Assembly (NCBI GenBank): GCA_034436755.1
Contig: DAOTVB010000015.1
Coordinates: forward strand, 56,516 to 120,515
Source of the DNA: CAKZQX01 sp034436755
Lineage (GTDB): Bacteria > Chloroflexota > Chloroflexia > Chloroflexales > Chloroflexaceae
DNA: 64,000 nt
Reading direction: 5' to 3'
Positions 25,099 to 33,889 of this stretch are shown one piece after another. The first letter of the stretch is position 1. Each line of letters starts with the position of its first letter. The position numbers and the translations under genes were made by a program. The notes under the pieces were generated by a model, which saw only the letters and a program-made list of their open reading frames with translations, was not told where the DNA came from and ran no database searches.

Positions 25099-26142
25099 TC
25101 AGAAGAACACCTTCACCAGCCGGAGCGCGCCCTGCTTCCAGGGGACACGGTGCGAGACACCGGAACTCTGCTCGAATTTCGCCAGATTATCCAGGTACCA
25201 CTGGTAGTTCCGGATCAAGGCATCCTTGTTTGAAAACTTGGGATCATATCCAAGCACGCGTTCGGCCTTCTCGATGGAGACAAACGAGTCTTTGGAAACT
25301 GTCTCGTAGACCCACTTGTAGAGCGGGGAGAGATGAAAGAACTCGAGCACGCGCAGGGCCATGATCATCGGGCCGGCCGGGAAGGTGCGGATCTGCTTGC
25401 CATGACCGGCATAATCTAACACGGCCTGGAAATCCTCTTTGACGGTGGAAAACTCGCGGGCCCCGATGTTAAAGGTATCGTTGACCTTCGCCTTGTCGCC
25501 CTGCGCAACCAGGTAGATCGCCTCGCAGAGATCTTCGACATCGAGATACTGGTAGCGGTTGTTGCCGCTCCCCAGCACGGGGAAGCTCTTGCCATCCTTG
25601 GCCCAGTCGTAGAGCAGCGCAAAGACACCCAGGCGCTCCGGGCCAATAAACGATTTCGGGCGCAGAATGGGGATGCACATTCCTTTCTGGCGATACTCAA
25701 GGCAGGCTTCCTCGGCCTGGATCTTGGCTTCACCGTAGGGACCAACCCCACTCATTTTGTCGGTTTCGTACAGGGGATGATGATCAGGGATGCCATACAC
25801 GGCGGTGGTGGAGATATGGATCAGCCGGTCCACGCCATGGTGATAGGCCACGTCGATCACGTTGCGCGTGCCGGTGACCTCCGTGGAGTAGATATCTTCT
25901 TTTTTGTAGAGCGGTAACGCCGCCGCCGTATGCACCACAATGTCGATGTTCTCCATTGCCCGATCAACCGTCTGGCGGTCACGGACATCGCCCTTGATGA
26001 TTGTCACCTTATCGACAACATCGGGATAATCAAAATCGGCGATATCAAGCGAGGTAACGGCGTGCCCCTTGTCGAGGAGAAACCGGACCAGGTTGATCCC
26101 CAGGAACCCCGCGCCACCAGTAATTAAATATCGTTGTGACAT
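25099..26142 (-). CDS. NAD-dependent epimerase/dehydratase (extended SDR)
   Basis: A 347-residue extended short-chain dehydrogenase. The nucleotide site is LITGGAGFLG (6-15); STTAVYG (about 111-117) and Y136-G-E-A-K140 supply the catalytic Ser/Thr, Tyr and Lys. RPKSFIGPERLGVF and the NNRYQYLDVEDLCEAI stretch fit sugar-nucleotide epimerases and the 3-beta-HSD-like branch. Substrate not determinable. It stands alone on the minus strand; the region upstream of it up to 26291 has several TATAAT-like boxes but no clear promoter. Confidence 0.85.
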   Translation of the reverse strand: MSQRYLITGGAGFLGINLVRFLLDKGHAVTSLDIADFDYPDVVDKVTIIKGDVRDRQTVDRAMENIDIVVHTAAALPLYKKEDIYSTEVTGTRNVIDVAYHHGVDRLIHISTTAVYGIPDHHPLYETDKMSGVGPYGEAKIQAEEACLEYRQKGMCIPILRPKSFIGPERLGVFALLYDWAKDGKSFPVLGSGNNRYQYLDVEDLCEAIYLVAQGDKAKVNDTFNIGAREFSTVKEDFQAVLDYAGHGKQIRTFPAGPMIMALRVLEFFHLSPLYKWVYETVSKDSFVSIEKAERVLGYDPKFSNKDALIRNYQWYLDNLAKFEQSSGVSHRVPWKQGALRLVKVFF

Positions 26143-26291
26143 AACCTTTACCTTCTCCTGATTTTCTACTCTGTCGCCGGCATAGGCTGTGCTACGCTTT
26201 GCAGGACGCGTCTGGATCGTCCTGTTCGTAGTATAACGAATTGTAGCGACACGATTATAACCGGGGTTGCGATTATATTGAGTAACTGATA

Positions 26292-26428
26292 TGGGATGTG
26301 ACGTAAAGTTCTGCGCCGGCCCGTAGGGGCGAAAGATTTTTCGCCCTTACCCGTCCTGGGAAGCGCATACCGGAGGCATGCAGACCGGGTACACCAGAAC
26401 CGTGTGCAGAAACATACGTCACACCCCT
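26292..26428. mobile_element. MITE-like element with 10-bp target duplication
   Basis: A 137-bp segment bounded by near-perfect inverted repeats (GGGATGTGACGTA at 26293-26305 and TACGTCACACCCC at 26415-26427, 12 of 13 matching). It is flanked by identical 10-bp direct repeats GTAACTGATA at 26282-26291 and 26429-26438. Inside, GTAGGGGCGAAA and TTTCGCCCTTAC form a hairpin related to the palindromes near 63.4 kb. It has no coding capacity and fits a non-autonomous transposon; the parent transposase is not in the window. Confidence 0.75.
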
Positions 26429-26442
26429 GTAACTGATAGCGC

Positions 26443-26471
26443 TTGACAGCCGGACAGAAAAAATGTACCCT
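26443..26471 (+). promoter_or_regulatory. Promoter of the VTT-domain gene
   Basis: TTGACA, a 17-base spacer and TACCCT, starting four bases after the target duplication of the MITE-like element. The -10 box is weak. Confidence 0.6.
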
Positions 26472-26514
26472 CTATCTTTGTTACTGTTATTCTGCAAAGC
26501 GACCCTGGTTCAGT

Positions 26515-27111
26515 ATGACGACCAACCCGATTACACCCGATCCACCGGCAGCAACGCCGACCACGGCGGCTGCATCCCCACCGGCCCGACGGCCATGGCG
26601 GGCGCTCTTCTTGCTGTTCGGCACACTGCTGCTGACCGGGGCGATTCTGCTGGTGCCGCTGGATGTGCTTGAGCGTCTGGGGGATTTTGGCTACCTGGGG
26701 GTTTTCCTGCTAACGCTCTTTTCCAGTGCCTCGATTGTGCTGCCGTCGCCGGCCCTGGGAGCGGCCCTGGCGGGGGGCGCGGTGCTGAACCCCTGGATTG
26801 TCGGGGTGCTGGCGGGAATTGCGGCGGGATTGGGCGAGTCCACCGGCTATGCGGCGGGCTACAGCGGGAGCGGGCTGGCGATGCGTTCGCGTTTCTATGC
26901 TCGGGTAGAAAGCTGGGTGCGGCGCTGGGGCATGCTGACCGTGTTTGTGCTGGCGGCCATCCCCTCACCGCTGATTGATCTGGCGGGGATTGCGGCGGGT
27001 ACGTTGCGGCTGCCCTTTCGCGCATACCTGCTGGCCTGCCTTGCCGGGAAGATCGTGCGCTTTGTTCCCGTGGCAATGGCGGGACGGCTGTTAAAGGATG
27101 TCCTGTTTTGA
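26515..27111 (+). CDS. VTT/DedA-like membrane protein
   Basis: A 198-residue membrane protein. A Thr/Pro/Ala-rich cytoplasmic head (1-30) precedes about five hydrophobic segments. GYLGVFLLTLFSSASIVLPSPALGAALAGG contains the reentrant Pro-rich loop of the SNARE-associated (VTT/DedA) family. GLGESTGYAAGYSGSG and AAIPSPLIDLAGIAAGTLRLPFRAYLLACLAGKIVRFV follow, the last with the family's conserved Gly and Arg. Relatives act as lipid scramblases or undecaprenyl-phosphate carriers. The downstream genes rdgB and the MBL hydrolase follow closely and may be cotranscribed. Confidence 0.8.
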   Translation: MTTNPITPDPPAATPTTAAASPPARRPWRALFLLFGTLLLTGAILLVPLDVLERLGDFGYLGVFLLTLFSSASIVLPSPALGAALAGGAVLNPWIVGVLAGIAAGLGESTGYAAGYSGSGLAMRSRFYARVESWVRRWGMLTVFVLAAIPSPLIDLAGIAAGTLRLPFRAYLLACLAGKIVRFVPVAMAGRLLKDVLF

Positions 27112-27137
27112 GTTGCACATGAGGCATACGAGTACAT

Positions 27138-27740
27138 ATGAGCGATCTACTGATAGCCACACGCAACCCGGGGAAGCTGCGCGAGTTTGCCCAGATCTTT
27201 GCCGACCTGGGAATGAACTTGCGCTCGCTCGATGATCTGGGGATCAGCGCGGAGATTGAAGAGACCGGTACAACCTTTACCGCCAATGCCCAGTTGAAGG
27301 CCGAAGGCTACATGCACCTGAGCGGGTTGCCGGCGCTGGCCGACGACAGCGGGCTGGAGGTGGCAGCGCTGGATGGTGCGCCGGGGGTCTACTCGGCGCG
27401 CTACGGCGGTGTTACGGGCGCGGCGCAACTCGCCTATCTGTTGCAGCAACTGGAAAGTGTCCCGGTTGAGGCCCGGCAGGCCCGCTTTGTCTGTGTGATT
27501 GCGCTGGCGCGGCCCGGTGGTGCAACCGAGTTTGTCGAGGGTACACTCTCCGGTGCGATTGCGCCGGCACCACGGGGGACGGGCGGGTTTGGGTATGATC
27601 CGGTTTTTTATCTGCCGGAAGCGGGCAAGACCCTGGCGGAGCTGCCGCCGGAACATAAAAACGCCATCAGCCATCGCGCCGCGGCCGCACGCGCGGCACG
27701 GGCCGTGCTGCAGCGCTGGCATACCGAGGGCCACCTATGA
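27138..27740 (+). CDS. rdgB: XTP/dITP pyrophosphatase (HAM1/RdgB)
   Basis: A 200-residue house-cleaning enzyme that hydrolyses dITP, dXTP and XTP to monophosphates so that they are not built into DNA. LLIATRNPGKLREFAQI is the family start with the substrate-binding T-x-N-x-x-K, ALADDSGLEVAALDGAPGVYSARYGG holds the metal-binding Asp residues, and GFGYDPVFYLPEAGKTLAELPPEHKNAISHRAAA the base-binding segment. The stop overlaps the start of the next gene by four bases. Confidence 0.95.
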   Translation: MSDLLIATRNPGKLREFAQIFADLGMNLRSLDDLGISAEIEETGTTFTANAQLKAEGYMHLSGLPALADDSGLEVAALDGAPGVYSARYGGVTGAAQLAYLLQQLESVPVEARQARFVCVIALARPGGATEFVEGTLSGAIAPAPRGTGGFGYDPVFYLPEAGKTLAELPPEHKNAISHRAAAARAARAVLQRWHTEGHL

Positions 27741-28564
27741 CCCTGGTCGTCTCCGCGCTGGCCTCCAGCAGCCAGGGCAATGCCATCCTGCTGCGCATGG
27801 AGCAGACCGCCATCCTGATCGACTGCGGGCTGTCGATGCGCGCGATTGAGCGACATCTGCGGCTGGCGGGGCTGGACCCGGCGGATCTGCATGCGATCCT
27901 GTTGACGCACGAGCATGGCGATCATGCGTTGAGTGCGGGCAAACTGGCGCGGCGCTATGGTCTGCCGGTGGTGTGTAATGCTGCAACCCGCGTCGCGCTG
28001 GGCGAACAACTCGCCGGGGCCGCCGTTGAGCTACTGCCGATTGGCGCGGTGGCCGGGATCGGGCCGTTCGATATCACCAGTTTTCGGTTGCCGCACGATG
28101 CCGCTGCGCCGGTCGGCTACTCGATTACTGCGGCAGGTGTTACGGTGGGGCTGGCAGTTGATCTGGGTAGTTGGACCGAGGAGATCGTAGAGCATCTGCG
28201 CCCGGCGGATCTGCTGATTGTCGAGGCCAATCATGATCGGGAACAGTTGCAGGTAGCACCCTATCCCCAGGCGACGCGCCGGCGCATCTTTAGTTCACTG
28301 GGCCATCTGGATAATGTTCAGACCGGCGAGTTGCTGGCACGTATCGGTGCGGACGGGCGCGAACGGGATGTCTGGCTGGCCCATCTCTCGGAACAGGCCA
28401 ACACGCCGGAGCGGGCGCGGAAGGGTGTCGGGCGCGTCCTGCAGATGGCGGGAATATCCGGGTTGCGGCTGGTAACGCTGCCCCACCGGGCAACACTGGC
28501 CCCGCCGGGCACGGCCGTCTGGAGCAGCGATGGTATGCTCAAACAGAAGAGTTTGTTCGGGTAG
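27737..28564 (+). CDS. MBL-fold metallo-hydrolase, YycJ/WalJ-like
   Basis: A 275-residue metallo-beta-lactamase fold. LASSSQGNAILL, ILIDCG and the metal motif LLTHEHGDHALSAG (H-x-H-x-D-H) are clear. AVDLG supplies the later Asp ligand, DLLIVEANHDREQL and the His-containing HLSEQANTPE follow, as in the YycJ group of 5'-3' exonuclease-like hydrolases involved in DNA-end or cell-wall related processes. Coupled to rdgB by ATGA overlap, which favours a role in nucleic-acid upkeep. Activity not shown by sequence. Confidence 0.87.
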   Translation: MTLVVSALASSSQGNAILLRMEQTAILIDCGLSMRAIERHLRLAGLDPADLHAILLTHEHGDHALSAGKLARRYGLPVVCNAATRVALGEQLAGAAVELLPIGAVAGIGPFDITSFRLPHDAAAPVGYSITAAGVTVGLAVDLGSWTEEIVEHLRPADLLIVEANHDREQLQVAPYPQATRRRIFSSLGHLDNVQTGELLARIGADGRERDVWLAHLSEQANTPERARKGVGRVLQMAGISGLRLVTLPHRATLAPPGTAVWSSDGMLKQKSLFG

Positions 28565-28599
28565 GCGTATCCACCTGCCCCACGCAAAGGAGTTGTGCG

Positions 28600-29529
28600 A
28601 TGGCGATGCAGAAGACAGAGTTTATCTGGTTCAATGGTCAACTGGTGGAGTGGGAAAAGGCCACGGTGCATGTGTTATCGCATGCGCTGCACTATGGCAG
28701 CAGCTTCTTTGAGGGCATTCGCTGCTATGCCACCCCGCGCGGTCCGGCAGCTTTCCGACTGACGCCCCACATGCGGCGGTTGTTCGACTCGGCTAAGATT
28801 TATCGCACCGAGATCCCCTACACCCTGACGCAACTGGTTTCCGCCGTTAAAGAGACCGTGCGCGCGAACCAGTTGAAGTCGGCCTATGTGCGCCCGGTGG
28901 TCTTCCGGGGCTTTGGCAGCCTGGGGGTTGATCCGATGCCCTGCCCGGTTGAAGTGGCTATCGCGGCGATTGAGTGGGGGAAGTATCTGGGGGATGAGGG
29001 GTTGGAGCAGGGTGTCGATGTCTGTGTCTCCTCCTGGAACCGCTTTGCGCCCAACACCCTGCCCGCGCTGTCGAAGGCAGGCGGGAATTACCTCAACTCG
29101 CAACTGGTCAAAATGGAGGCGCTGCGGGATGGCTACAGCGAGGGAATTGTGCTCGACTCGCAAAACCAGGTCAGCGAGGGCAGCGGCGAGAATATCTTTG
29201 TTGTACGCGATGGCGTGGTAATGACGCCCCCAGCCAGTTCCTCGATTCTATGGGGCATTACGCGCGACACCGTGATCACGCTGCTGCATGAACTGGGGAT
29301 TGAAGTGCGCCAGCAGGTGATTCCGCGTGAGATGCTCTACCTGGCCGATGAGATCTTCTTTACCGGAACCGCCGCCGAGATCACGCCCGTCCGCTCGGTT
29401 GATGGTATTGCGGTAGGAACGGGGCAGCGGGGCACGCTGACGGCCGAGGTGCAGTCGGCCTTCTTTGGGATCGTGCAGGGCGAGCGCGCGGATACCTACA
29501 ACTGGTTAGAATATGTCGATGAAGCCTGA
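28600..29529 (+). CDS. ilvE: Branched-chain amino acid aminotransferase
   Basis: A 309-residue fold type IV PLP enzyme performing the last step of Ile, Val and Leu synthesis with glutamate as donor. HALHYGSSFFEGIRCY is the N-terminal signature. ALSKAGGNYLNSQLVKMEA carries the PLP lysine, and EGSGENIFVVRDGVV plus EIFFTGTAAEITPVRSVDG complete the family pattern. AAAGGAG precedes the ATG. It lies 35 bases after the MBL gene and may share its transcript. It supplements the ilvB-ilvN genes at the end of the window. Confidence 0.95.
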   Translation: MAMQKTEFIWFNGQLVEWEKATVHVLSHALHYGSSFFEGIRCYATPRGPAAFRLTPHMRRLFDSAKIYRTEIPYTLTQLVSAVKETVRANQLKSAYVRPVVFRGFGSLGVDPMPCPVEVAIAAIEWGKYLGDEGLEQGVDVCVSSWNRFAPNTLPALSKAGGNYLNSQLVKMEALRDGYSEGIVLDSQNQVSEGSGENIFVVRDGVVMTPPASSSILWGITRDTVITLLHELGIEVRQQVIPREMLYLADEIFFTGTAAEITPVRSVDGIAVGTGQRGTLTAEVQSAFFGIVQGERADTYNWLEYVDEA

Positions 29530-29638
29530 AATAAGGTATTGCAACGCAGTAGACCATCGGCTATAATGTTTTGCGCATTCACAGGACGATCAGGCGTGAC
29601 AAAACCGAATTTTGGGCCATGGTGCGCAAAAGCAACAA

Positions 29639-29666
29639 GGCCAGCATCCACTTGCGGAAGCTGGCC
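29639..29666 (-). terminator. Terminator of rpmB
   Basis: GGCCAGC and GCTGGCC form a 7-bp stem on the minus strand downstream of rpmB, followed by TTGTTGCTTTT. The plus-strand ilvE gene ends at 29529, so it may also serve as the meeting point of the two transcripts. Confidence 0.6.
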
Positions 29667-29736
29667 CTGGTTTCTGGCGTATGTTCTGTTCTGATGAACT
29701 ATGAACTATTTGGATGAATGAGAGAACGGGTGGGGG

Positions 29737-29928
29737 TTAGCGGTTGCGGGTTTTGTACATCGTACGCAGGTGGCTAGTACTGATCTTGACCCGCCGGCGC
29801 TTCCCATCGGCATCAATAATGGTTTTGGTTTGGACATTTGGGTACCAGGTGCGCTTTGTGCGCCGCTTGGAGTGGCTCACATTATTCCCGGTTGAGGGCT
29901 TTTTGCCCGTAAATTGACACTTTGCCAT
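29737..29928 (-). CDS. rpmB: Ribosomal protein L28
   Basis: A 63-residue large-subunit protein. MAKCQFTGKKPSTGNNVSHSKRRTKRTWYPNVQ is the standard L28 start, and KRRRVKISTSHLRTM the standard end. Only one cysteine of the zinc-binding set is left, so this is the non-zinc (C-minus) type. Divergent from asp23, the usual order rpmB-asp23-fakA seen in many Gram-positive bacteria. Confidence 0.96.
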   Translation of the reverse strand: MAKCQFTGKKPSTGNNVSHSKRRTKRTWYPNVQTKTIIDADGKRRRVKISTSHLRTMYKTRNR

Positions 29929-29983
29929 GAGCTATACCTCAGTTATCGATAGTTATCGGTTACAATCGCAATGAGCTTTGTAG

Positions 29984-30012
29984 ACTATACCATATCTAAC
30001 AACCCCTGGCAA
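29984..30012 (-). promoter_or_regulatory. Promoter of rpmB
   Basis: Minus strand: TTGCCA, a 17-base spacer and TATAGT, about 55 bases before the start codon. Its -35 box lies five bases from the divergent asp23 start codon, so factors at asp23 would affect it. Confidence 0.8.
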
Positions 30013-30016
30013 ACGT

Positions 30017-30394
30017 ATGAGTAAGCAGGTTTCACATCCTAATGCCCGGGTGTTACCGGACGGCAAGATCGAGGTAGCGCCCCGAGCGATTGCAACCATC
30101 ACGGCGTGCGCTGTGCTCCAGTGTTATGGCGTTGTTGGTATGGCCCCGCGTAACTTGCGTGAGGGTGTCGCGCAGGTGTTGCATAAAGAAGACCAGTATA
30201 AAGGTATTGATATTCTTATCAAAAATGATGAGATCGCGATTGATCTGTATGTCATTATCGAATATGGAACACGCATTGTCGAAGTAGCGCGGAATGTTCA
30301 GGAGAATGTGCGCTATGCAGTGGAGCATGCGCTGGGATTACCGGTTTCGCGGGTAAATGTACGGGTGCAGGGTGTGCGTATTAGCCGGCCATGA
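30017..30394 (+). CDS. Asp23/Gls24 (DUF322) family protein
   Basis: A 125-residue protein of the alkaline-shock Asp23 family. GKIEVAPRAIATITACAVLQCYGVVGMAPRN is the family opening, and IAIDLYVIIEYGTRIVEVARNVQENVRYAVEHALGLPVSRVNVRVQGV the closing segment. In Firmicutes such proteins lie next to fakA, although their role is unsettled (envelope stress). No ribosome-binding site is visible before the ATG, so translation may be leaderless. The fakA-like gene begins 12 bases later. Confidence 0.9.
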   Translation: MSKQVSHPNARVLPDGKIEVAPRAIATITACAVLQCYGVVGMAPRNLREGVAQVLHKEDQYKGIDILIKNDEIAIDLYVIIEYGTRIVEVARNVQENVRYAVEHALGLPVSRVNVRVQGVRISRP

Positions 30395-30406
30395 GAGGAA
30401 AGTGTT

Positions 30407-32092
30407 GTGAGTGAACATGCAGCAGTAAGCACCCGGCCTGTCTCCTGGACCGGAACGGAGCTGTTGGATGCATTAAACGCGGCGGAACAGTGGCTGCAAC
30501 AGCATGTTTCTACGATAAACGCCCTGAATGTCTTCCCCGTTCCCGACGGCGATACCGGTACGAATATGCATATGACGCTGGCCGCCGCGCTGCGGGAGGT
30601 GCTGCCGCATGGCTCCTGTGCCCAGGTGAGTGAACAGGTCTACCGGGGGGCGCTGATGGGGGCCCGGGGCAACTCCGGCGTCATTCTCTCGCAGATCCTG
30701 CGGGGCGTGGCCCAGGCGCTGGCCGGGCATGAGCGGTGCGGCCCGCCGGAACTGGCGAATGCGCTGGTGCAGGCCAGTACCACCGCGTATCGCGGCGCCA
30801 GCGAGCCGCGCGAGGGCACCATCCTGACGGTGATCCGTGAAACCAGTGTGGCGGCCCAGACTGCCCTGGAAACCGCCGATGCGGACCTGATCACGGTTCT
30901 ATCCGCTGCGGTTGTCGGCGCGCGCGTTGCCGTTGAGCAAACACCAACGCTGCTCAAGGTGCTGCAGGACGCCGGGGTGGTTGATGCCGGTGGACAGGGG
31001 TTGTATGTCATTCTGGAGGGCATGCTGCGCTGGGCGCAGGACGAAAGCGTGTCGCCGACCCACGATCCGGCGCTGACGCAGAACTTCGGCATGGCCTTCA
31101 GGGATATTCACACGGAGGATGATTCTGGCTACTGCACCAACGTTCTGTTGCGGGGTGAGCATCTGCCCTTTGAAGAGATTCGCCGGCATATGAATGCGGT
31201 GGGAACCTCGGTGGTGGTGGTGGGGGATGCGGCGCTGATACGCATTCACATTCATACGCTGCGTCCGGGGGATATCCTGAATTATGCGGTACAGTTTGGC
31301 GAACTCCTCAACGTCGAAATCACCAACATGAACCAGCAGCGCGCGGCCCTGCACCAGGGCAATGGACAGAACGCGCGGTCAGGGATGCGTGACGCAGTGC
31401 CGACACCGCCGGTTGATGCCGGTGAAGCGGCGCAGAATGCCATCGGGCTGGTGGCGGTTGCGCCGGGGAGCGGGTTTGCGGCAATCTTTCGCAGCCTGCG
31501 CGTCGGGGCGGTGGTGACGGGCGGGCAGACCATGAATCCCAGCACGCAGGAACTGGCCGAGGCGATTGAATCCTTGCCCCAGAATGAAATAATTGTCTTG
31601 CCCAACAATAGTAATGTTATTATGGCGGCACAGCAGGCAGCGGAAGTTACCGGCAAGCAGGTACGGGTGCTGGCCTGCAAAACGGTGCCCCAGGGTATCG
31701 CGGCGATGATGGCATTTGGCTACCAGCGTGACCTGGAAACCAACTTCACTGCGATGCAGCGCGAGATCGAGCGCGTTGTCACGGCGGAAATTACCACGGC
31801 AGTGCGTGATGCGCTGATCGATGGCGTGGCGGTACGCGGCGGGCAGACGATTGCGCTGCTGAATGGCGACCTGGTTGTGGCGGGGGATGACCGGGATCAG
31901 GTGATCGATGATATTTTAGCGCAGATGGGGCTAGAAGCGTTCGAGATCTTGACAGTCTATTATGGTCACCATGTATCGGCGGAACATGCCCACGCACTGG
32001 CGACCCGCCTCAACAGCCGCTATCCTGAGTATGAAATCGAGGTCAGGTCGGGTGGGCAGCCCTTCTACGACTATATTCTCTCAGCCGAATAG
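30407..32092 (+). CDS. fakA: DAK2-domain fatty acid kinase (FakA-like)
   Basis: A 561-residue kinase. The N-terminal DhaL/DAK2 domain has NALNVFPVPDGDTGTNMHMTL (D47-G-D-T-G-T-N, the Mg-ATP aspartates) and GARGNSGVILSQILRG. The middle linker contains HTLRPGDILNYAVQFGEL, and the C-terminal ~230 residues (VAVAPGSGFAAIFRSLRVGAVVTGGQTMNPSTQEL onward) match the FakA C-terminal domain. FakA phosphorylates fatty acids that are carried by a FakB (DegV) protein, feeding exogenous fatty acids into phospholipid synthesis. Start is GTG with GAGGAAAG upstream. Two DegV genes follow directly, which strongly supports the assignment. Confidence 0.92.
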   Translation: MSEHAAVSTRPVSWTGTELLDALNAAEQWLQQHVSTINALNVFPVPDGDTGTNMHMTLAAALREVLPHGSCAQVSEQVYRGALMGARGNSGVILSQILRGVAQALAGHERCGPPELANALVQASTTAYRGASEPREGTILTVIRETSVAAQTALETADADLITVLSAAVVGARVAVEQTPTLLKVLQDAGVVDAGGQGLYVILEGMLRWAQDESVSPTHDPALTQNFGMAFRDIHTEDDSGYCTNVLLRGEHLPFEEIRRHMNAVGTSVVVVGDAALIRIHIHTLRPGDILNYAVQFGELLNVEITNMNQQRAALHQGNGQNARSGMRDAVPTPPVDAGEAAQNAIGLVAVAPGSGFAAIFRSLRVGAVVTGGQTMNPSTQELAEAIESLPQNEIIVLPNNSNVIMAAQQAAEVTGKQVRVLACKTVPQGIAAMMAFGYQRDLETNFTAMQREIERVVTAEITTAVRDALIDGVAVRGGQTIALLNGDLVVAGDDRDQVIDDILAQMGLEAFEILTVYYGHHVSAEHAHALATRLNSRYPEYEIEVRSGGQPFYDYILSAE

Positions 32093-32139
32093 AACGTAAT
32101 GAGTGAGCAGGGGAATCCAGATGGTGTCAGGAGTGTGTT

Positions 32140-32994
32140 ATGGCCAGCATAAAAATTGTTACCGATAGTGCGGCTGATATTCCGCCGAGTCTGGCGCAGG
32201 AACTGGGAATAGAAATCGTTCCGCTGCGGCTTCACATTAATAATCAGATCTACCGCGCTGGCCTGGACATATCAAGTGAAGAATTTTACGAACTGCTGCA
32301 AAGCAACACCTGTGATATCGCAGTTTCGTCGCCGGGTGTGCTGGTCTTTGAGCATCTCTACCGCCGGCTGGTGCTCGAGTATGAGCATGTGTTCTCGATT
32401 CATCTGAGTGGCCGCCTCGGGGGGGTGTTTCGGGATGCAAATCAGGCGCGGACTAAGCTGCCCGCCTCGCTAACCCGGATCGAGTTGATTGACAGCAAAT
32501 CGGCTTCGATGGGCATGGGGCTGGTGGCGCTGACGGCAGCACGCGCGGCGCGGAATGGCGCTTCGCCCGCCGAGGTCCGGCAACTCATCAACGATATGAT
32601 CCAGCATACGCATGTGGTCTTTTTTGTTGATACTATGGAGTATCTGGAACGGGGCGGACGCCTGACCGTTGCGGCCTCAGTGCTCGGTTCCATGCAGCGG
32701 ATCAAGCCGCTCATGATCCTCGACGAGGGCGAGATTGTGCCCTACGAGCGCACCCGTACTCGCGCCAAGGCGATTGAGGGGTTGTATACCTTTATCGAGG
32801 ATTTTCCCAGGGTACAGGAGGTGGTCGCCCTCTACTCAACCACACCGGAAGATATTGAGAAGCTGCTGGAGAAGGTTGAGCCGATCTTCCCCCCGGAGCG
32901 CGTGCAGGCGGTTCAGTTTAGCCCAAGCATTGCCGCCCATCTGGGCCCCGGCGCGATGGGGGTGGCGGTTTTTGAGGGCCTGGAGGAAGCTTGA
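32140..32994 (+). CDS. DegV-family fatty-acid-binding protein (FakB-like), first copy
   Basis: A 284-residue DegV protein. IKIVTDSAADIPPSLAQELGIEIVPLRL is the N-terminal signature; SIHLSGRLGGVF is the fatty-acid head-group loop; VVFFVDTMEYLERGGRLTVAASVLGSMQRIKPLMIL the middle landmark, and AAHLGPGAMGVAVF the terminal one. Such proteins hold an acyl chain in a buried tunnel and present the carboxylate to FakA. It lies 47 bases after fakA. The second copy follows 43 bases downstream and differs enough to suggest different acyl-chain preferences. Confidence 0.9.
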   Translation: MASIKIVTDSAADIPPSLAQELGIEIVPLRLHINNQIYRAGLDISSEEFYELLQSNTCDIAVSSPGVLVFEHLYRRLVLEYEHVFSIHLSGRLGGVFRDANQARTKLPASLTRIELIDSKSASMGMGLVALTAARAARNGASPAEVRQLINDMIQHTHVVFFVDTMEYLERGGRLTVAASVLGSMQRIKPLMILDEGEIVPYERTRTRAKAIEGLYTFIEDFPRVQEVVALYSTTPEDIEKLLEKVEPIFPPERVQAVQFSPSIAAHLGPGAMGVAVFEGLEEA

Positions 32995-33037
32995 GGCATG
33001 TTGTAATGCCCGCTGTACGCCGTGCGAGGAGTTATGT

Positions 33038-33880
33038 GTGGTTAAGATAGTTGTCGATAGTACCGCCGATATGCCGGCGGAGTTGTGTCGTGAGTTCGAT
33101 ATACAGGTTGTACCGCTGCAGGTACGCTTTGACGATGAGGCCTTTCGTGATGGCATCGATATCAGCCGGGATGAGTTTTACCAGCGCTTAGTCACCAGCC
33201 CGACCTTGCCCACCACCTCGACACCGCCACCCGGTGCCTTTGTCGAGGTTTATGAACGGCTGGCCCGGGAAACCGATGCAATTCTGGCGATTCATCTGTC
33301 GGGGAAGTTGAGTAGCACGGTTGGGGTTGCGCGCAAGGCGGCGGAGATGGTACCCCAGGTGCGGATCGAAGTGGTCGACTCGCACTCGCTGGCAATGGTG
33401 ATGGTCTATATGGCGGTTGCAGCCGGGGCCGCCGCGCGCAATGGCGCGGGAGTGGACGAACTGATACCGCTGGTCAACCGGGTTCGGGAGCGCGCGTTTT
33501 TCTATGTCGGGCTGGATACGCTGCACTATCTGGAGAAGGGCGGGCGGATTGGCCGGGCGCGGGCGTTCCTGGGAACGCTGCTCAATGTGAAGCCTTTGAT
33601 CGAGGTGCGCGACGGTGAGGTGCATCCGCTGGAGCAGGTACGCACCGGCAAGCGGATGATGGCCCGCCTGGTTGAACTGGTGCAGGCGCAGACCCCCGTG
33701 GAAGAACTGGCGCTGCTCTACACGTCACAGCGGGAGAAGGCCGAGGCGCTGCTTGAGCAGATTGTGGCGCAGCAGATCTTTCCCCGCGAGCGCATCCAAC
33801 TGGTCCAGATGGGCGGAGTTATCGGCACCCACGCCGGGCCGGGTGCGGTTGGCGTTGTTGGCATCAAGCGAGAGGAGTAA
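33038..33880 (+). CDS. DegV-family fatty-acid-binding protein (FakB-like), second copy
   Basis: A 280-residue DegV protein with VKIVVDSTADMPAELCREFDIQVVPLQVRFDD, PTTSTPPPGAFVEVYERLA, AIHLSGKLSSTVGVA, FYVGLDTLHYLEKGGRIGRARAFLGTLLNVKPLIEV and GTHAGPGAVGVVGI, all in DegV order. The chosen start is GTG with GAGGAG six bases upstream; longer in-frame versions reach back into the first degV gene in another frame and are not real. SLAMVMVYMAV in place of the usual S-x-G-x-G stretch distinguishes it from the first copy. The adjoining iron alcohol dehydrogenase starts nine bases after its stop. Confidence 0.9.
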   Translation: MVKIVVDSTADMPAELCREFDIQVVPLQVRFDDEAFRDGIDISRDEFYQRLVTSPTLPTTSTPPPGAFVEVYERLARETDAILAIHLSGKLSSTVGVARKAAEMVPQVRIEVVDSHSLAMVMVYMAVAAGAAARNGAGVDELIPLVNRVRERAFFYVGLDTLHYLEKGGRIGRARAFLGTLLNVKPLIEVRDGEVHPLEQVRTGKRMMARLVELVQAQTPVEELALLYTSQREKAEALLEQIVAQQIFPRERIQLVQMGGVIGTHAGPGAVGVVGIKREE

Positions 33881-33889
33881 CGCGGAGCG

